Shown: positions 9,793-20,021, numbered from the stretch's first letter. The stretch is DNA of 64,000 nt from Candidatus Thiodiazotropha sp. (ex Codakia rugifera) (GCA_025656675.1 JAHXHN010000001.1:62001-126000); one strand, 5' to 3'. Numbers and translations: made by a program. Notes: generated by a model not told the origin, from the sequence alone.

Positions 9793-10317
9793 TCATTTTT
9801 TCTTCTTACCACCCTTTTGATAGACCTTGCGTTGAAACAGATCCGTACGCCGGCTCACCAATCGATCGATGAACAATATGCCATCGAGATGATCCACCTC
9901 ATGCTGCAGAGCACGGGCTTCATACCCTTCCATCTCATACTCATGGTGTTCGCCTTGTGGATCTTGAGTGCGTAATTTAATCCGTTCAGCACGAATGACA
10001 TTACCGGTGTAGTCAGGTACCGATAAACAGCCTTCACGACCTAGCTCGAAACCATCCCATTCAATGATCTCCGGATTCACAAGGATCAGGTGTCCGTGAT
10101 TCGGGACCGGTTTTCTGGTTGTGGAACAATCGATTATCACTATACGTTGCGATCTCCCGACCTGAGGTGCTGCTATACCTACGGCGGCTGGACCTGCTTG
10201 GCGGGTCTCTTCAAGATCTGCTATAAATTGCTGTAGATCCTCATCAAATCGAGTCACATCCTCTGCAACTTCCTTCAACCTGGGATCAGGTAGTTTTAAA
10301 ATTTCCAACATGGCCAT
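9793..10317 (-). CDS. def: Peptide deformylase
   Basis: Removes the N-formyl group from nascent proteins, a metalloenzyme reaction at the ribosome exit. All three family motifs are visible: GIAAPQVG near residue 47, EGCLSV near 95 and QHEVDHLDG near 138, including the Cys and two His metal ligands. The 174-residue protein ends in a lysine-rich tail (GGKKKK). The start MAMLEILKLPDPRL aligns with the usual N-terminus. It follows the gcvR-like gene after only four bases, so they are cotranscribed, with the ribosome binding site inside the upstream gene. Confidence 0.97.
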   Translation of the reverse strand: MAMLEILKLPDPRLKEVAEDVTRFDEDLQQFIADLEETRQAGPAAVGIAAPQVGRSQRIVIIDCSTTRKPVPNHGHLILVNPEIIEWDGFELGREGCLSVPDYTGNVIRAERIKLRTQDPQGEHHEYEMEGYEARALQHEVDHLDGILFIDRLVSRRTDLFQRKVYQKGGKKKK

Positions 10318-10321
10318 GAGT

Positions 10322-10840
10322 TCAGCCGATCAGCGTTTCGATAGGCGATACATGGACATCGATATCTTCGGACTCGAGCTTTTCCAACGCCGATTCAAGC
10401 ACCTCAATATCGACCTCAGCGTAACCCTGTATGGTCATGATGTAGACCGGTTGCTGCGAGTCTCCCACCACATCAGATGCCAGTTCAAGAATATTGAAAC
10501 CGCATGCGCTAAGCACGCCTGTCACTCTGGCTACAATACCGGCCCGATCTGCACCATTGACCCTCACCTGAAAATTGGGCACACGGTGCTGATGCAGTCC
10601 ACCATGCATGGGATCGAGATGAAATTTTAATTTTAACTGCTCTGAAACCGGAGTAATAATTGATGCCAGTGCCTGCTCGCTCTGGCCTCCATCCACCATC
10701 ATCATAATGGTGAAGTTACCTCCCAGCCGGATCATGGAAGTCTCGCCAAGGGTGCAGCCACCGCGATACAAGGCGTCCGTTATCCGAGCAACTATGCCAG
10801 GCTGGTCTTCCCCCACGAGGGTCAGCATCTGCCAATTCAT
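10322..10840 (-). CDS. Tandem ACT-domain protein, GcvR-like
   Basis: A 172-residue protein consisting of two ACT domains: the first starts LTLVGEDQPGIVARITDAL, the second FQVRVNGADRAGIVARVTG (about residue 90). This matches the GcvR family, whose E. coli member represses the glycine-cleavage operon by binding the activator GcvA. No gcvA or gcvTHP is nearby, so the role here is inferred by family only. GAGGAGAGA lies directly before the ATG. First gene of a leftward gcvR-like/def/plsC-like run. Confidence 0.85.
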   Translation of the reverse strand: MNWQMLTLVGEDQPGIVARITDALYRGGCTLGETSMIRLGGNFTIMMMVDGGQSEQALASIITPVSEQLKLKFHLDPMHGGLHQHRVPNFQVRVNGADRAGIVARVTGVLSACGFNILELASDVVGDSQQPVYIMTIQGYAEVDIEVLESALEKLESEDIDVHVSPIETLIG

Positions 10841-11015
10841 TCTCTCTCCTCAAGCTTAAGCAGTAAAAATCAGTGCCCAGGGTAAATTACTCACTAGAAT
10901 TCGTCCAGAAATGAGGGTAATTATCATTCAATAGCGAATCCATGTACCTGGTAGAGTGACGTTCAATAAAATGTGTATTTCCGAACAGTGGCTATCTATC
11001 GAATGTCTCAGCTAT

Positions 11016-11759
11016 TTACACGCCCTTCTTTTCAAGCCAGATCAATGAGGCCATTCGACCGGTCACCCCATCTCGACGGTAAGAGTAGAAGAGCGCTTGC
11101 TGAGTCACTGTACAATAATCACCACCTGAAACTGAACTCACACCCGCACGCGCCAGACGCAATCGTGCCAATGTATATATATCAGCCAACCAATGGCCGG
11201 AACGGCTGGGTGTAAATGCACAATCATCCGCCCGATTACGGTCGAGAAAAGACTGCCGTACTTCGTCACCCACCTCAAATTCGGTCGGACCTATTGCTGG
11301 CCCTAACCAAACCAGCAACTGATCTGCAGCCGCCTCAAAACGTTGCAGCGCATTTTCAATAACACCGGCCGCCAGTCCCCGCCAACCCGCATGCACAGCA
11401 CAAACCTCTTTTCCATGCCGGTCTGTGATCAATAGAGGCAGGCAATCTGCCGTTAGCACTGCACAGACAGCGCCTGCACGATCTGTGTAGACCGCATCGG
11501 CCTGGCATCCAACCTGATCACTATCCGGGCTGGCCACAGAACAGCCATGCACCTGGCTGAGCCAAAATGGTGCAGTGGGTAGCTGACACTGGATCTGTAA
11601 ACGGTGTCTGTTGTCCGATACGGCTTGTGGATCATCGCCCACATGGTCTGCAAGATTGAGACTTTCGAATGGAGAGACACTGCAGCCGCCTTGGCGGGTA
11701 GTAACCAATGACCTGACATTTTCCGGTGCGGGCCATTCCGGCAGTAGTGTCTCGATCAT
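11016..11759 (-). CDS. pgeF: Multicopper polyphenol oxidase / peptidoglycan editing factor family (YfiH)
   Basis: A 247-residue YfiH/DUF152 family protein. The metal-binding motifs are present: ADCLPLLI near residue 105, VHAGWRGLAAGV near 122 and the region LGPAIGPTEFEVG. The family is described as a copper-dependent laccase-like oxidase, as a purine nucleoside phosphorylase, and in E. coli as PgeF, which edits wrong amino acids in peptidoglycan precursors. It follows rluD on the same strand, as in E. coli, which supports orthology. A gap of 153 bases separates them. Confidence 0.92.
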   Translation of the reverse strand: MIETLLPEWPAPENVRSLVTTRQGGCSVSPFESLNLADHVGDDPQAVSDNRHRLQIQCQLPTAPFWLSQVHGCSVASPDSDQVGCQADAVYTDRAGAVCAVLTADCLPLLITDRHGKEVCAVHAGWRGLAAGVIENALQRFEAAADQLLVWLGPAIGPTEFEVGDEVRQSFLDRNRADDCAFTPSRSGHWLADIYTLARLRLARAGVSSVSGGDYCTVTQQALFYSYRRDGVTGRMASLIWLEKKGV

Positions 11760-11912
11760 CCAAGCATCCTCAGTTGAACACCGTAAAAGGTGTGCTTATG
11801 GTGGTACAGGGCAAGCGTTGCTCACTCAAAGGGTGCATTATCTTTATGCGAAAAAACCCATATTTTCAACATCCTGGGTACTAATCTCAGCGGTCGACTG
11901 AGGGTTCCAGGA

Positions 11913-12884
11913 TCATTGTTCTGCATCTTTCTCCAGTCGCTCCAGCAATTGCTGCATATCATGGGGCATCTGAGCTTCCCAAGTCATAGTCTCCCCTGTT
12001 TCAGGATGCTTCAGTTCAAGACGGGCGGCGTGTAAGGCCTGGCGTCTGAATACCTTAAGTGCCTGTTGCAATTTCTCATTTGCGCCTGGCGGCAGTTTCA
12101 ATCGCCCGCCATACAGGGGATCTCCCAGAAGCGGATGGCGTATATGGCTCATGTGTACACGAATCTGATGAGTACGACCGGTCTCCAAATTGACTCTGAG
12201 CTGCGTATGGGCTCGGAAACGCTGAACAATGCGGTAGTGGGTTATTGCCCTTTTACCCGTGTCAATCACCGCCATACGCAATCGATTCACCGGATGCCGG
12301 CCCACAGGTTCATCCACTGTGCCCCCTGCAATCATCTGGCCTTGCACAATGGCGAGATATTCCCGTTTGACACTACGTGCCTGGAGTTGCTGAACCAGCC
12401 TATGCTGAGATTGCAACGTTTTTGCGACCACGAGCAGACCACTGGTCTCTTTATCCAGCCTGTGAACGATCCCTGCACGAGGCACCTGCTTGAGTGACGG
12501 ATGGTGGCTGAGTAATCCATTCAGGAGTGTACCATCCGGATTTCCCGCAGCAGGGTGCACGACCAATCCTGCCGGTTTATTGACAACCAGCAGCGCATCA
12601 TCCTCATAAATGAGATCCAGGCTCATCTCCTGGGCTAGATCATCAACCTCTGCTTGTAGTAAGGGCCTTAAACTCACCGATTCTCCACCACGAACCTTCT
12701 CCTTGGCCTTGCAAGGACGTCCATCCAGCTCCACCAACCCCTGTTTGATCCATTGTTGCAAGCGATTGCGTGAAAATTCGGGAAATTGCCCAGCCAGAAC
12801 CTGATCAAGACGGCTACCGGCCAGTTCCTCGGGAATCACCGTTACACGGGGGGGAACTTTGTCTATAAACTCACCATCCGACAT
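11913..12884 (-). CDS. rluD: 23S rRNA pseudouridine(1911/1915/1917) synthase
   Basis: Converts three uridines of helix 69 in 23S rRNA to pseudouridine. An N-terminal S4-like domain (RLDQVLAGQFPEFSRNRLQ) precedes the catalytic domain with the RluA-family motif HRLDKETSGLLVVAK, which contains the catalytic aspartate, at about residue 142. The frame continues to a TTG at 12908, but the ATG at 12884 (MSDGEF) has AGG at a workable distance, giving 323 residues. It faces bamD across about 130 bases, the E. coli arrangement. clpB, which follows this pair in E. coli, is 19 kb away here. Confidence 0.95.
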   Translation of the reverse strand: MSDGEFIDKVPPRVTVIPEELAGSRLDQVLAGQFPEFSRNRLQQWIKQGLVELDGRPCKAKEKVRGGESVSLRPLLQAEVDDLAQEMSLDLIYEDDALLVVNKPAGLVVHPAAGNPDGTLLNGLLSHHPSLKQVPRAGIVHRLDKETSGLLVVAKTLQSQHRLVQQLQARSVKREYLAIVQGQMIAGGTVDEPVGRHPVNRLRMAVIDTGKRAITHYRIVQRFRAHTQLRVNLETGRTHQIRVHMSHIRHPLLGDPLYGGRLKLPPGANEKLQQALKVFRRQALHAARLELKHPETGETMTWEAQMPHDMQQLLERLEKDAEQ

Positions 12885-13012
12885 AAATAACCTATATGCT
12901 GAACCCAATCCAATATTACAGTAAGTAGGTTATACCGGAACTAGTGTGGTGTCCTACACTAGCTTTCCTTTATACTTCGCACCAACTCACAACGCACTGG
13001 TAACGACTGACC

Positions 13013-13792
13013 ATGTCCTGGAAGCGCCTGATCATCATTCTCTCCACTCTACTGTTGGCAGGATGCTCCCTGCCAGATCAGATTGACGTCACCAAGGACT
13101 GGAGTGCCAGTCAATTTTATTCTGAAGCAAAAACAGCCCTAATGGATGGTCAATATGATGAGGCCATCAAGAACTACAACGGATTACAAGCTCGTTTTCC
13201 ATTTGGTCGTTACGCAACCCAGTCACAACTCGACATAATTTACGCCCACTACAAAAATGGAGAACCTGACTCAGCCATAGCGGCAGCCGATCGGTTTATA
13301 AAATTAAATCCACAGAGTCCGTTCGTTGACTATGCCTACTTTATGAAAGGCCTGGCCAACTACAATCGAAACCAAAGTATTTTTACCCGTATCCTGCCAA
13401 CTGACCCCTCTGAAAGGGATGCAGGTGCAGCCCTTGATGCATTTAATGATTTTGCTGAACTGGTACGGCGATATCCAAACAGTAAATATTCAGCTGATGC
13501 CCACCAACGGATGCTCTACCTTAGAAACAATCTGGCTAAATACCAGATACATATTGCCAAGTACTACATGAGACGCGGCGCCTATCTAGCAGCGGCCAAC
13601 CGGGCCAATCGTGTTGTGACCCAATTTCAACGAACTGATGCAGTACAAAGTGCTTTAGAAATTATGATCGATGCCTATAACAGGCTCGGTCTGACTGAAC
13701 TTGCCGACGATGCAAAGCGGGTGTTGGCGCTCAATCTGACAAATGGTCGCCTGAACAGCTCATCCACAGCTGATTCGGAAGATGAAAAGTAG
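13013..13792 (+). CDS. bamD: Outer-membrane assembly lipoprotein BamD
   Basis: An essential lipoprotein of the BAM complex that inserts beta-barrel proteins into the outer membrane. It has a signal peptide ending in the lipobox LLAGC (Cys18, followed by Ser, which favours outer-membrane sorting) and tetratricopeptide-like repeats through the rest, including GQYDEAIKNYNGLQARFPFG and the conserved SKYSADAHQRM. Length 259 is near the family norm. It is transcribed divergently from rluD; the shared region holds a 7-base inverted repeat CTAGTGT/ACACTAG at 12941-12962. Confidence 0.96.
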   Translation: MSWKRLIIILSTLLLAGCSLPDQIDVTKDWSASQFYSEAKTALMDGQYDEAIKNYNGLQARFPFGRYATQSQLDIIYAHYKNGEPDSAIAAADRFIKLNPQSPFVDYAYFMKGLANYNRNQSIFTRILPTDPSERDAGAALDAFNDFAELVRRYPNSKYSADAHQRMLYLRNNLAKYQIHIAKYYMRRGAYLAAANRANRVVTQFQRTDAVQSALEIMIDAYNRLGLTELADDAKRVLALNLTNGRLNSSSTADSEDEK

Positions 13793-13851
13793 ATTTCCAA
13801 CCACTGCCCTTTAACAATCAATGAAGGGAAAGCATCGGAAAACCAAAAAAA

Positions 13852-14343
<492 letters not shown>

Positions 14344-14361
14344 TCAGACTGCGATCTGGCC

Positions 14362-14610
14362 ATCATCCTAGATTCCGCAGTTGACCGCTGATATCTGACG
14401 TAAGGTAGTGATATATTGAATCAATTAATGAATTTTATCCTCACCCATTGGGTGAACCCTCTAACGCTATAAGCATTTGTGTAAAATCCCGACGCACCCA
14501 GCTGCGTTGTCGTTCTTGTTAAGGAAATGGCCATTGATGGCGAACGACGCCTTGCTTGATACACCGGGATTTCCCTCAAATACATGTTCAACTGTGGATT
14601 CTAGGATCAT
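14362..14610. repeat. Repeat-bounded element, MITE-like, about 249 bases
   Basis: The region between glnB and nadE (14191-14777) has no gene. It contains a segment bounded by inverted copies of the same dispersed repeat seen at 286-347: 14362-14384 (ATCATCCTAGATTCCGCAG at its start) and 14588-14610 in reverse, matching at 20 of 23 positions. The interior holds nested inverted pieces: TCGTTC near 14510 against GAACGA near 14542, and GCCATTGATGGC around 14530. No transposase is encoded. A small non-autonomous mobile element or a structured intergenic repeat is likely. Confidence 0.5.
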
Positions 14611-14777
14611 CATTGTTTTGGGTGACATCATGACGAGCAGTATTCCATGCCGTTGTCAGCATCTTGTCTCATCCATTCGACAGGATCTGCCCGCAATCAA
14701 GACAACCCCTATCTCAGAAGACAAAAATAAAAGTTTATTATTCTAAATAACAATAGGTTACATATTATTATGTGTGG

Positions 14778-16382
14778 TTATTTTACCCAGGTCAGTGGGT
14801 AACGCCGATCACGTCCATAGGCTCGCCGGGTTATTTTTATCCCTGGGGGTGCCTGGCGGCGTTTGTATTCATTTCGGTCAACCATGCCGATCACCCGTTC
14901 CACCGTTGCTTGATCAAATCCTGCCGCGACAATATCCGATAAGCCTTGATCTGATTCCACGTAGCGTTCAAGTATCTCATCCAAGGTCGCATAGTCGGGT
15001 AGGGAGTCTATATCTTTCTGATCTGGGGCCAGTTCAGCAGAAGGTGGTCGCTCCAATACCCGTTGGGGAATTACCGGTGATAGGCTATTGCGATAGTGGC
15101 ATAACCGGTAGACCAGTGTCTTTGGAACATCCTTGATGGGTGCAAATCCACCTGCCATATCGCCATATAACGTAGCATAACCCACTGACATCTCACTCTT
15201 GTTCCCTGTTGTCAGCAGGATACGCCCTTTTTTATTGCTGATTGCCATAAGAATGATGCCGCGGCAACGTGCCTGGATATTTTCCTCCGTCACATCAACG
15301 GGTTTGCCCGCGAATTCGTCAGCCAGCATATCGAGAAAGGCATTAAAGGCGGGTTCAATTGAAATCGTTCTGTATTCCACTCCCAATGACTCAGCCTCCG
15401 CTACCGCATCCTGATTACTCATATCTGCTGTATAGCGAGACGGCATCATGACCACCTCTACCTGCTCCGGTCCTAGTGCGTCTGATGCCAATGCCAGAGT
15501 GAGCGCTGAATCAACACCGCCGGAAAGACCAATAATCGCGCCATTGAAACCATTTTTGAGTACATAATCACGCACACCGGTTACCAAAGCTTGATAGATC
15601 CGTTCCTCCTCAGCCATGAGCGGTGCGATCGTCTGACTGGCTGCTGGTCTGCCCCCATCCAGATTCAGGTCGACACAGGTGGAGAGTTCCGTAAAAAAAG
15701 GAAGGCGTTCTATCAGTTGGCCACCTGCATCAACCACAAACGAACCGCCATCGAATACCAGTTCATCCTGACCGCCAACCAAATTGGTGTAAATGATGGG
15801 GATGTTGTTCTCCCTGGCCCGTACCTGAACCAGCTCCTCCCTCTCTGGTGCCTTACCCATGTGAAAGGGAGAGGCATTGATGTTCAACAGCAATTCAGCA
15901 CCTGCCGCACGGCTCATCGCGGCGGGCTCCACCTCCCAAATATCCTCACAGACAGTTAGTCCGATACGCGTATCTTTGAGGTTGAACGTCACCGCCTCTC
16001 TGCCTGGTGAAAAATAGCGTTTTTCGTCAAACACACTGTAGTTCGGGAGTCGATGCTTCTCGTATTCGGCTATAACCTCACCATTGTGCAAGACACCGGC
16101 TACATTGTAGAGCCTGCCATCACGACGACGTGGATAACCAATAACCAGGTGAATGCCCTGAACCCGTGTTAGGATGCTTGCAACAGCCGCTTCCACCCGA
16201 TGAATAAAGTGACTGCGTAACAGCAAATCCTCAGGGGGATAACCGGTAATGGCCAACTCCGGAAAGACAATGGCATCCGCCTTTCCGATGACTGCCTGAG
16301 CTGCATCGATGATGCTCTTGGTATTACCTTCTATATCCCCGACGAGAAAATTGAATTGAGCGATCTGTATTTTGAGATTCAA
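14778..16382 (-). CDS. nadE: Glutamine-dependent NAD+ synthetase
   Basis: Last step of NAD synthesis: amidates nicotinate adenine dinucleotide using ammonia released from glutamine. The 534-residue protein has an N-terminal nitrilase-type glutaminase domain (Glu in FPELAITGYPPEDLL, Lys in HRLPNY region, Cys in LTVCEDIWE) and a C-terminal synthetase domain with the P-loop GLSGGVDSALTLA near residue 288. The start is a TTG at 16382, well supported by CAGGAG seven bases upstream. nadC, another NAD gene, is in the window at 50.7 kb but not linked. Confidence 0.96.
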   Translation of the reverse strand: MNLKIQIAQFNFLVGDIEGNTKSIIDAAQAVIGKADAIVFPELAITGYPPEDLLLRSHFIHRVEAAVASILTRVQGIHLVIGYPRRRDGRLYNVAGVLHNGEVIAEYEKHRLPNYSVFDEKRYFSPGREAVTFNLKDTRIGLTVCEDIWEVEPAAMSRAAGAELLLNINASPFHMGKAPEREELVQVRARENNIPIIYTNLVGGQDELVFDGGSFVVDAGGQLIERLPFFTELSTCVDLNLDGGRPAASQTIAPLMAEEERIYQALVTGVRDYVLKNGFNGAIIGLSGGVDSALTLALASDALGPEQVEVVMMPSRYTADMSNQDAVAEAESLGVEYRTISIEPAFNAFLDMLADEFAGKPVDVTEENIQARCRGIILMAISNKKGRILLTTGNKSEMSVGYATLYGDMAGGFAPIKDVPKTLVYRLCHYRNSLSPVIPQRVLERPPSAELAPDQKDIDSLPDYATLDEILERYVESDQGLSDIVAAGFDQATVERVIGMVDRNEYKRRQAPPGIKITRRAYGRDRRYPLTWVK

Positions 16383-16501
16383 GCGAAAACTCCTGACTGC
16401 CTCATAGCTACCGAAGCCTCATTCCAGACCATTGCGTCGAATGTTGCAAGACTCGCCCGTCACAATTGACTCCAATCCCTACATCATAAAGAATCAACCA
16501 G

Positions 16502-16738
16502 ATGGGACTCAGATACATTTTTTTAGGACTGGCAATATGGGGGGTCTACCTCATCGGCCGTCATTTTTGGCGTCAACGGCATGAGCAACGCAGGCATTCA
16601 CAGCAGATCAAATCGGTGGATAGCGTACAGTGCGCCTATTGTGGACTTCATCTACCCAGAGATGAAGCCGTCAGAGACAAGGAACGATACTACTGCAATA
16701 AAGCGCATCTGAAAGCAGCCAACGATATTAAATCCTGA
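16502..16738 (+). CDS. PP0621 family small membrane-anchored zinc-ribbon-like protein
   Basis: A 78-residue protein with one N-terminal membrane helix (YIFLGLAIWGVYLIG), a basic linker, and a C-terminal CAYCGLHLPRDEA...RYYC segment that looks like a small metal-binding finger. Proteins of this shape commonly precede pilS in gammaproteobacteria, as this one does six bases upstream, so it is part of the pilSR transcript. Its function is unknown; a role in pilus signalling would be guesswork from position. The ATG has no strong ribosome binding site. Confidence 0.8.
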   Translation: MGLRYIFLGLAIWGVYLIGRHFWRQRHEQRRHSQQIKSVDSVQCAYCGLHLPRDEAVRDKERYYCNKAHLKAANDIKS

Positions 16739-16743
16739 CCGCC

Positions 16744-18390
16744 ATGAACAACTGGCTTGATACCCTGGAAAATAAGATCGCCACACCCAGTCAAGCCAAA
16801 GCTGGGTCTGATGATCTGCATTGGCGCTCCCTCAGTCTGTTTCTGCTCTATCGAATCACCCTTTCACTGACGCTCATGTTCTTTTTCTACTTAGGCGCGG
16901 GACCTGCATTTCTTGGATCGGTGGTGCCTCAACTCTATGCCATTGTGGTCACCCTCTATACAGCATTGGCATTAACGTCCGCACTTTTTTTTCTTTGGCG
17001 CTCGCCAAAACCTGAACAGCAAACCTATCTGGCCCTGTTTGTCGATATCACCGCTATCACACTTTTAATGCATGCCAGCGGCGGTGTGCAGACGGGTATG
17101 GGTATGCTGATCGCCGTATCCATCATTGCCGGTGCCCTGATTATGGGTGGCCGTGCAGCACTTTTGTTTGCCGCACTGGCAGCATTGGCGGTGATCACAG
17201 ACCAGGTTCATGCTTCTTTGAGTAAAGCGGCCATACCCCCGCAATTTATACAGGCAGGATTTCTAGGTGCCGTTTTTTTTGCCACCGCGTTGCTCACTCT
17301 GGTACTAAGCAGCCGCGTTCGCGCCAGTGAATTACTGGCACAGGAGAGGGCGAATGAATTGGACCATCTGGCAAAAATCAATGCCTATGTCATACAACAC
17401 ATGCGTACCGGTGTGTTGGTGATCGATAGTACCGGTAATATAGTCATGATGAACGACCCTGCATGGCATCTTCTCGGTATGCCGACTGCCTCTACAGGGA
17501 GCCAACTGGCCAAAGCATCACCGGAGCTGGCTCACATGTTGAGGAAACGCCACGCTGGTTCGAAACGAAAATACAACAACTTCCGCAGTCAGCGACAAGG
17601 CCCTGAACTCAGAGCTCATTTCAACCCACTGGGTAGTAAGGAGCAAGGTGACACACTGATTTTTCTTGAAGACACCTCCCTGATCACACATGAAGCGCAA
17701 CATATGAAACTCGCTTCATTGGGCAGACTCACCGCCAGTATCGCCCACGAAATACGAAATCCCCTAGGTGCAATCAGCCATGCCAGTCAACTGTTCTACG
17801 AATCTCCCGACCTGAATCCGGCAGACCAACGATTGACCGAAATCATTAAAACCAATACGGAACGGGTAAACCAGGTGATTGAGAATGTCCTTCAGCTGTC
17901 ACGCCGTGACCCGGGGACACCCAAGCGTATCCAGCTCAAAACCTGGTTGACAAAGCTCACCGCTGAACTGATTAAACATCAAGGATTTAACCAGCATGAG
18001 TTCCACCTGCAAATCGAGCCTGCTGAAACTGAGATTATTGCTGATTCCGAACAGTTGCGGCAAATAGTGACAAACCTCTGCAATAATGCCAAAGAACATG
18101 GCATTAAAGACCGATTGAAATTACAGATTGTGGGTGGATTGATAAAAGAATTTGATCATCCCGTCGTGGATGTAATCGACAATGGTCCGGGTATTGAACC
18201 GAATGTGGCGAAACAGATCTTCGAACCTTTTTTCACCTCCCGTAACACCGGCACAGGACTTGGGCTATATATTGCCAAGGAACTGAGTGAAACCAACCAT
18301 ATTCGTCTTGAATATATACCTGGACCTACCGGAGGAAGCTGCTTTCGCCTCCATTTTGATAACTGGCAACGTGGGAGTCGACCAGTATGA
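16744..18390 (+). CDS. pilS: Pilus two-component sensor histidine kinase PilS
   Basis: Membrane sensor kinase that controls pilin transcription through PilR. The N-terminal 185 residues form six hydrophobic helices, followed by a PAS-like segment (about 205-310), the dimerisation/phosphoacceptor motif ASIAHEIRNPLGAISHASQ at about residue 335 and an ATPase domain with N-box NLCNNAKEHG, DNGPGI and GTGLGLYIAKEL. The 548-residue length and the four-base overlap with the NtrC-type regulator that follows are as in known pilSR operons. In Pseudomonas, PilS senses pilin itself in the inner membrane. Confidence 0.93.
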   Translation: MNNWLDTLENKIATPSQAKAGSDDLHWRSLSLFLLYRITLSLTLMFFFYLGAGPAFLGSVVPQLYAIVVTLYTALALTSALFFLWRSPKPEQQTYLALFVDITAITLLMHASGGVQTGMGMLIAVSIIAGALIMGGRAALLFAALAALAVITDQVHASLSKAAIPPQFIQAGFLGAVFFATALLTLVLSSRVRASELLAQERANELDHLAKINAYVIQHMRTGVLVIDSTGNIVMMNDPAWHLLGMPTASTGSQLAKASPELAHMLRKRHAGSKRKYNNFRSQRQGPELRAHFNPLGSKEQGDTLIFLEDTSLITHEAQHMKLASLGRLTASIAHEIRNPLGAISHASQLFYESPDLNPADQRLTEIIKTNTERVNQVIENVLQLSRRDPGTPKRIQLKTWLTKLTAELIKHQGFNQHEFHLQIEPAETEIIADSEQLRQIVTNLCNNAKEHGIKDRLKLQIVGGLIKEFDHPVVDVIDNGPGIEPNVAKQIFEPFFTSRNTGTGLGLYIAKELSETNHIRLEYIPGPTGGSCFRLHFDNWQRGSRPV

Positions 18391-19736
18391 CCCAACCTAC
18401 TGCATTGATTGTCGACGATGAACCGGATATCTGTGAACTGCTAGAGATCACGTTGATGCGTATGGGAATCGATGCTCATTCAGTATTTGACATGACCACC
18501 GCCCGAAAGCTGCTTACAGAACAGTCATTTGATCTATGCCTATCAGACATGCGCTTGCCCGATGGCAATGGTATCGACTTGGTACGGCATATTAATCAAA
18601 CCTATCCTCAGCTGCCTGTAGCCATGATCACTGCTCATGGCAATATGGAGTTGGCCATTGAGGCATTGAAGGCCGGCGCCTTCGACTTTGTCTCTAAACC
18701 GGTTGATCTTGAAATGTTACGCAAACTGGTACAACAGGCCATCAAACTGGGTAAGCAGGAGCCCCCCTCTTCAGCACCTCAAAAGTCATCGGTAAACGAA
18801 CACTCCCCTATGTTGGGGAATTCGCCTCCCATGAAGCATGTTCGCCAACTCATCGACAAGCTGGCCCGTAGCCAAGCCCCTGTCTATGTCAGTGGTGAAT
18901 CAGGTACCGGCAAGGAACTGGCTGCACGCCTGATTCATCAGCAGGGTCCACGGGCCGACCACCCATTCGTTGCCGTCAATTGCGGCGCCATCCCCCAAGA
19001 GCTGATGGAAAGTGAACTGTTCGGTCATAAAAAGGGTAGCTTTACAGGTGCAACCAATGACCATCAGGGACTCTTCCTGAGTGCTGATGGCGGCACCCTG
19101 TTTCTTGATGAAATCGCTGATCTGCCCCTGCATATGCAGGTAAAACTGCTGCGCGCCATACAGGAAAAGCACATTCGCGCTGTTGGCAGCCAACAGGAAA
19201 TCCCAGTAGATACACGCATCATCAGCGCCACACACAAAGACCTTGCACAGCTAGTCGAAAGTGGGGACTTCAGACAGGATCTGTTCTATCGAATCAATGT
19301 CATCGAACTGCCATTGCCCCCCCTTAGAGAGCGAGTAGAAGATATCCCCCTGCTTGCACAACACTTCCTTACACGCATGGCACGAGACTCAGATACAAAA
19401 AAGTCCAAGCTATCGTCAGGTGGATTGAAAAAGCTGAAAGGATACAGCTTCCCCGGCAACATACGGGAGTTGGAAAATATACTTGAACGTTCGGTTACTC
19501 TGCTTGAGGGTTCCAACCTGGAAGCTGATGATCTTCATTTACCTACAAATCAGAAGAGCAGCCAAAGCAACGAATCGAGTACACGTCCTCTGGACCATAA
19601 AATTGAACAAGTTGAGCGAATTGCAATACTAGAAGCCCTAGATAAGACTCGTTGGAACCGGACTGCTGCAGCAAAAATCCTAGGGATGAGTTTGCGATCA
19701 CTTCGCTACCGATTGGAGAAACTAGGAATTGAATAG
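18387..19736 (+). CDS. pilR: Sigma-54-dependent response regulator PilR
   Basis: NtrC-family activator of pilA. Domains in order: receiver with phosphoacceptor Asp in LCLSDMRLPDGNG (about residue 54), AAA+ domain with Walker A GESGTGKE near 173 and the sigma-54 contact loop written GSFTGA, and a C-terminal Fis-type helix-turn-helix (NRTAAAKILGMSLRSLRYRL). GSFTGA instead of GAFTGA is also found in other PilR proteins, so it is not a defect. The start overlaps the pilS stop (ATGA). The likely target, a sigma-54 promoter before pilA, lies 290 bases downstream. Confidence 0.95.
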   Translation: MTQPTALIVDDEPDICELLEITLMRMGIDAHSVFDMTTARKLLTEQSFDLCLSDMRLPDGNGIDLVRHINQTYPQLPVAMITAHGNMELAIEALKAGAFDFVSKPVDLEMLRKLVQQAIKLGKQEPPSSAPQKSSVNEHSPMLGNSPPMKHVRQLIDKLARSQAPVYVSGESGTGKELAARLIHQQGPRADHPFVAVNCGAIPQELMESELFGHKKGSFTGATNDHQGLFLSADGGTLFLDEIADLPLHMQVKLLRAIQEKHIRAVGSQQEIPVDTRIISATHKDLAQLVESGDFRQDLFYRINVIELPLPPLRERVEDIPLLAQHFLTRMARDSDTKKSKLSSGGLKKLKGYSFPGNIRELENILERSVTLLEGSNLEADDLHLPTNQKSSQSNESSTRPLDHKIEQVERIAILEALDKTRWNRTAAAKILGMSLRSLRYRLEKLGIE

Positions 19737-19849
19737 GTACACATGCCAATGTGAACTTGATCACACAGAAAAAAATAATATTTCATTTAAAAGGTACCTA
19801 GATAACAGTTTCTAACGGAAGTAGCTCGAATAAATAACGCCTGTAAAAA

Positions 19850-19866
19850 GTGACATTTTCTGTCAC
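19850..19866. promoter_or_regulatory. Candidate PilR binding site
   Basis: A perfect inverted pair GTGACA-TTTTC-TGTCAC lies about 170 bases upstream of the pilA sigma-54 promoter, the right distance for an enhancer-type site. TGTC-containing half-sites are described for PilR in other bacteria. The assignment is inferred from position and half-site. Confidence 0.5.
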
Positions 19867-20021
19867 TTTATTACATTTACTCCTCAATCTCTTCATTTGA
19901 AATGCTGATTTTTTGGGTTTTTTCAAAGATACAGCATTACATAAAATCATACTTATACTTTTTATATTACAGGTAGTTACATATTCAGGAAGTCTTATTC
20001 AGCTTTTGAGTTGTGAATATT

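Noticed and set aside
12941..12962. GGTGTCCTACACT shared between the rluD-bamD gap and 39810-39823 as a possible repeat family
   Set aside because: A 13-base match in 64 kb is expected by chance, and the flanking bases do not agree.
14477..14746. 89-codon frame in the glnB-nadE gap
   Set aside because: It spans repeat sequence (14578-14610) and has no recognisable features; best explained as the element, not a gene.
19020..19060. PilR loop GSFTGA instead of GAFTGA, as a possible loss of sigma-54 activation
   Set aside because: Other PilR proteins known to activate pilA carry the same variant.
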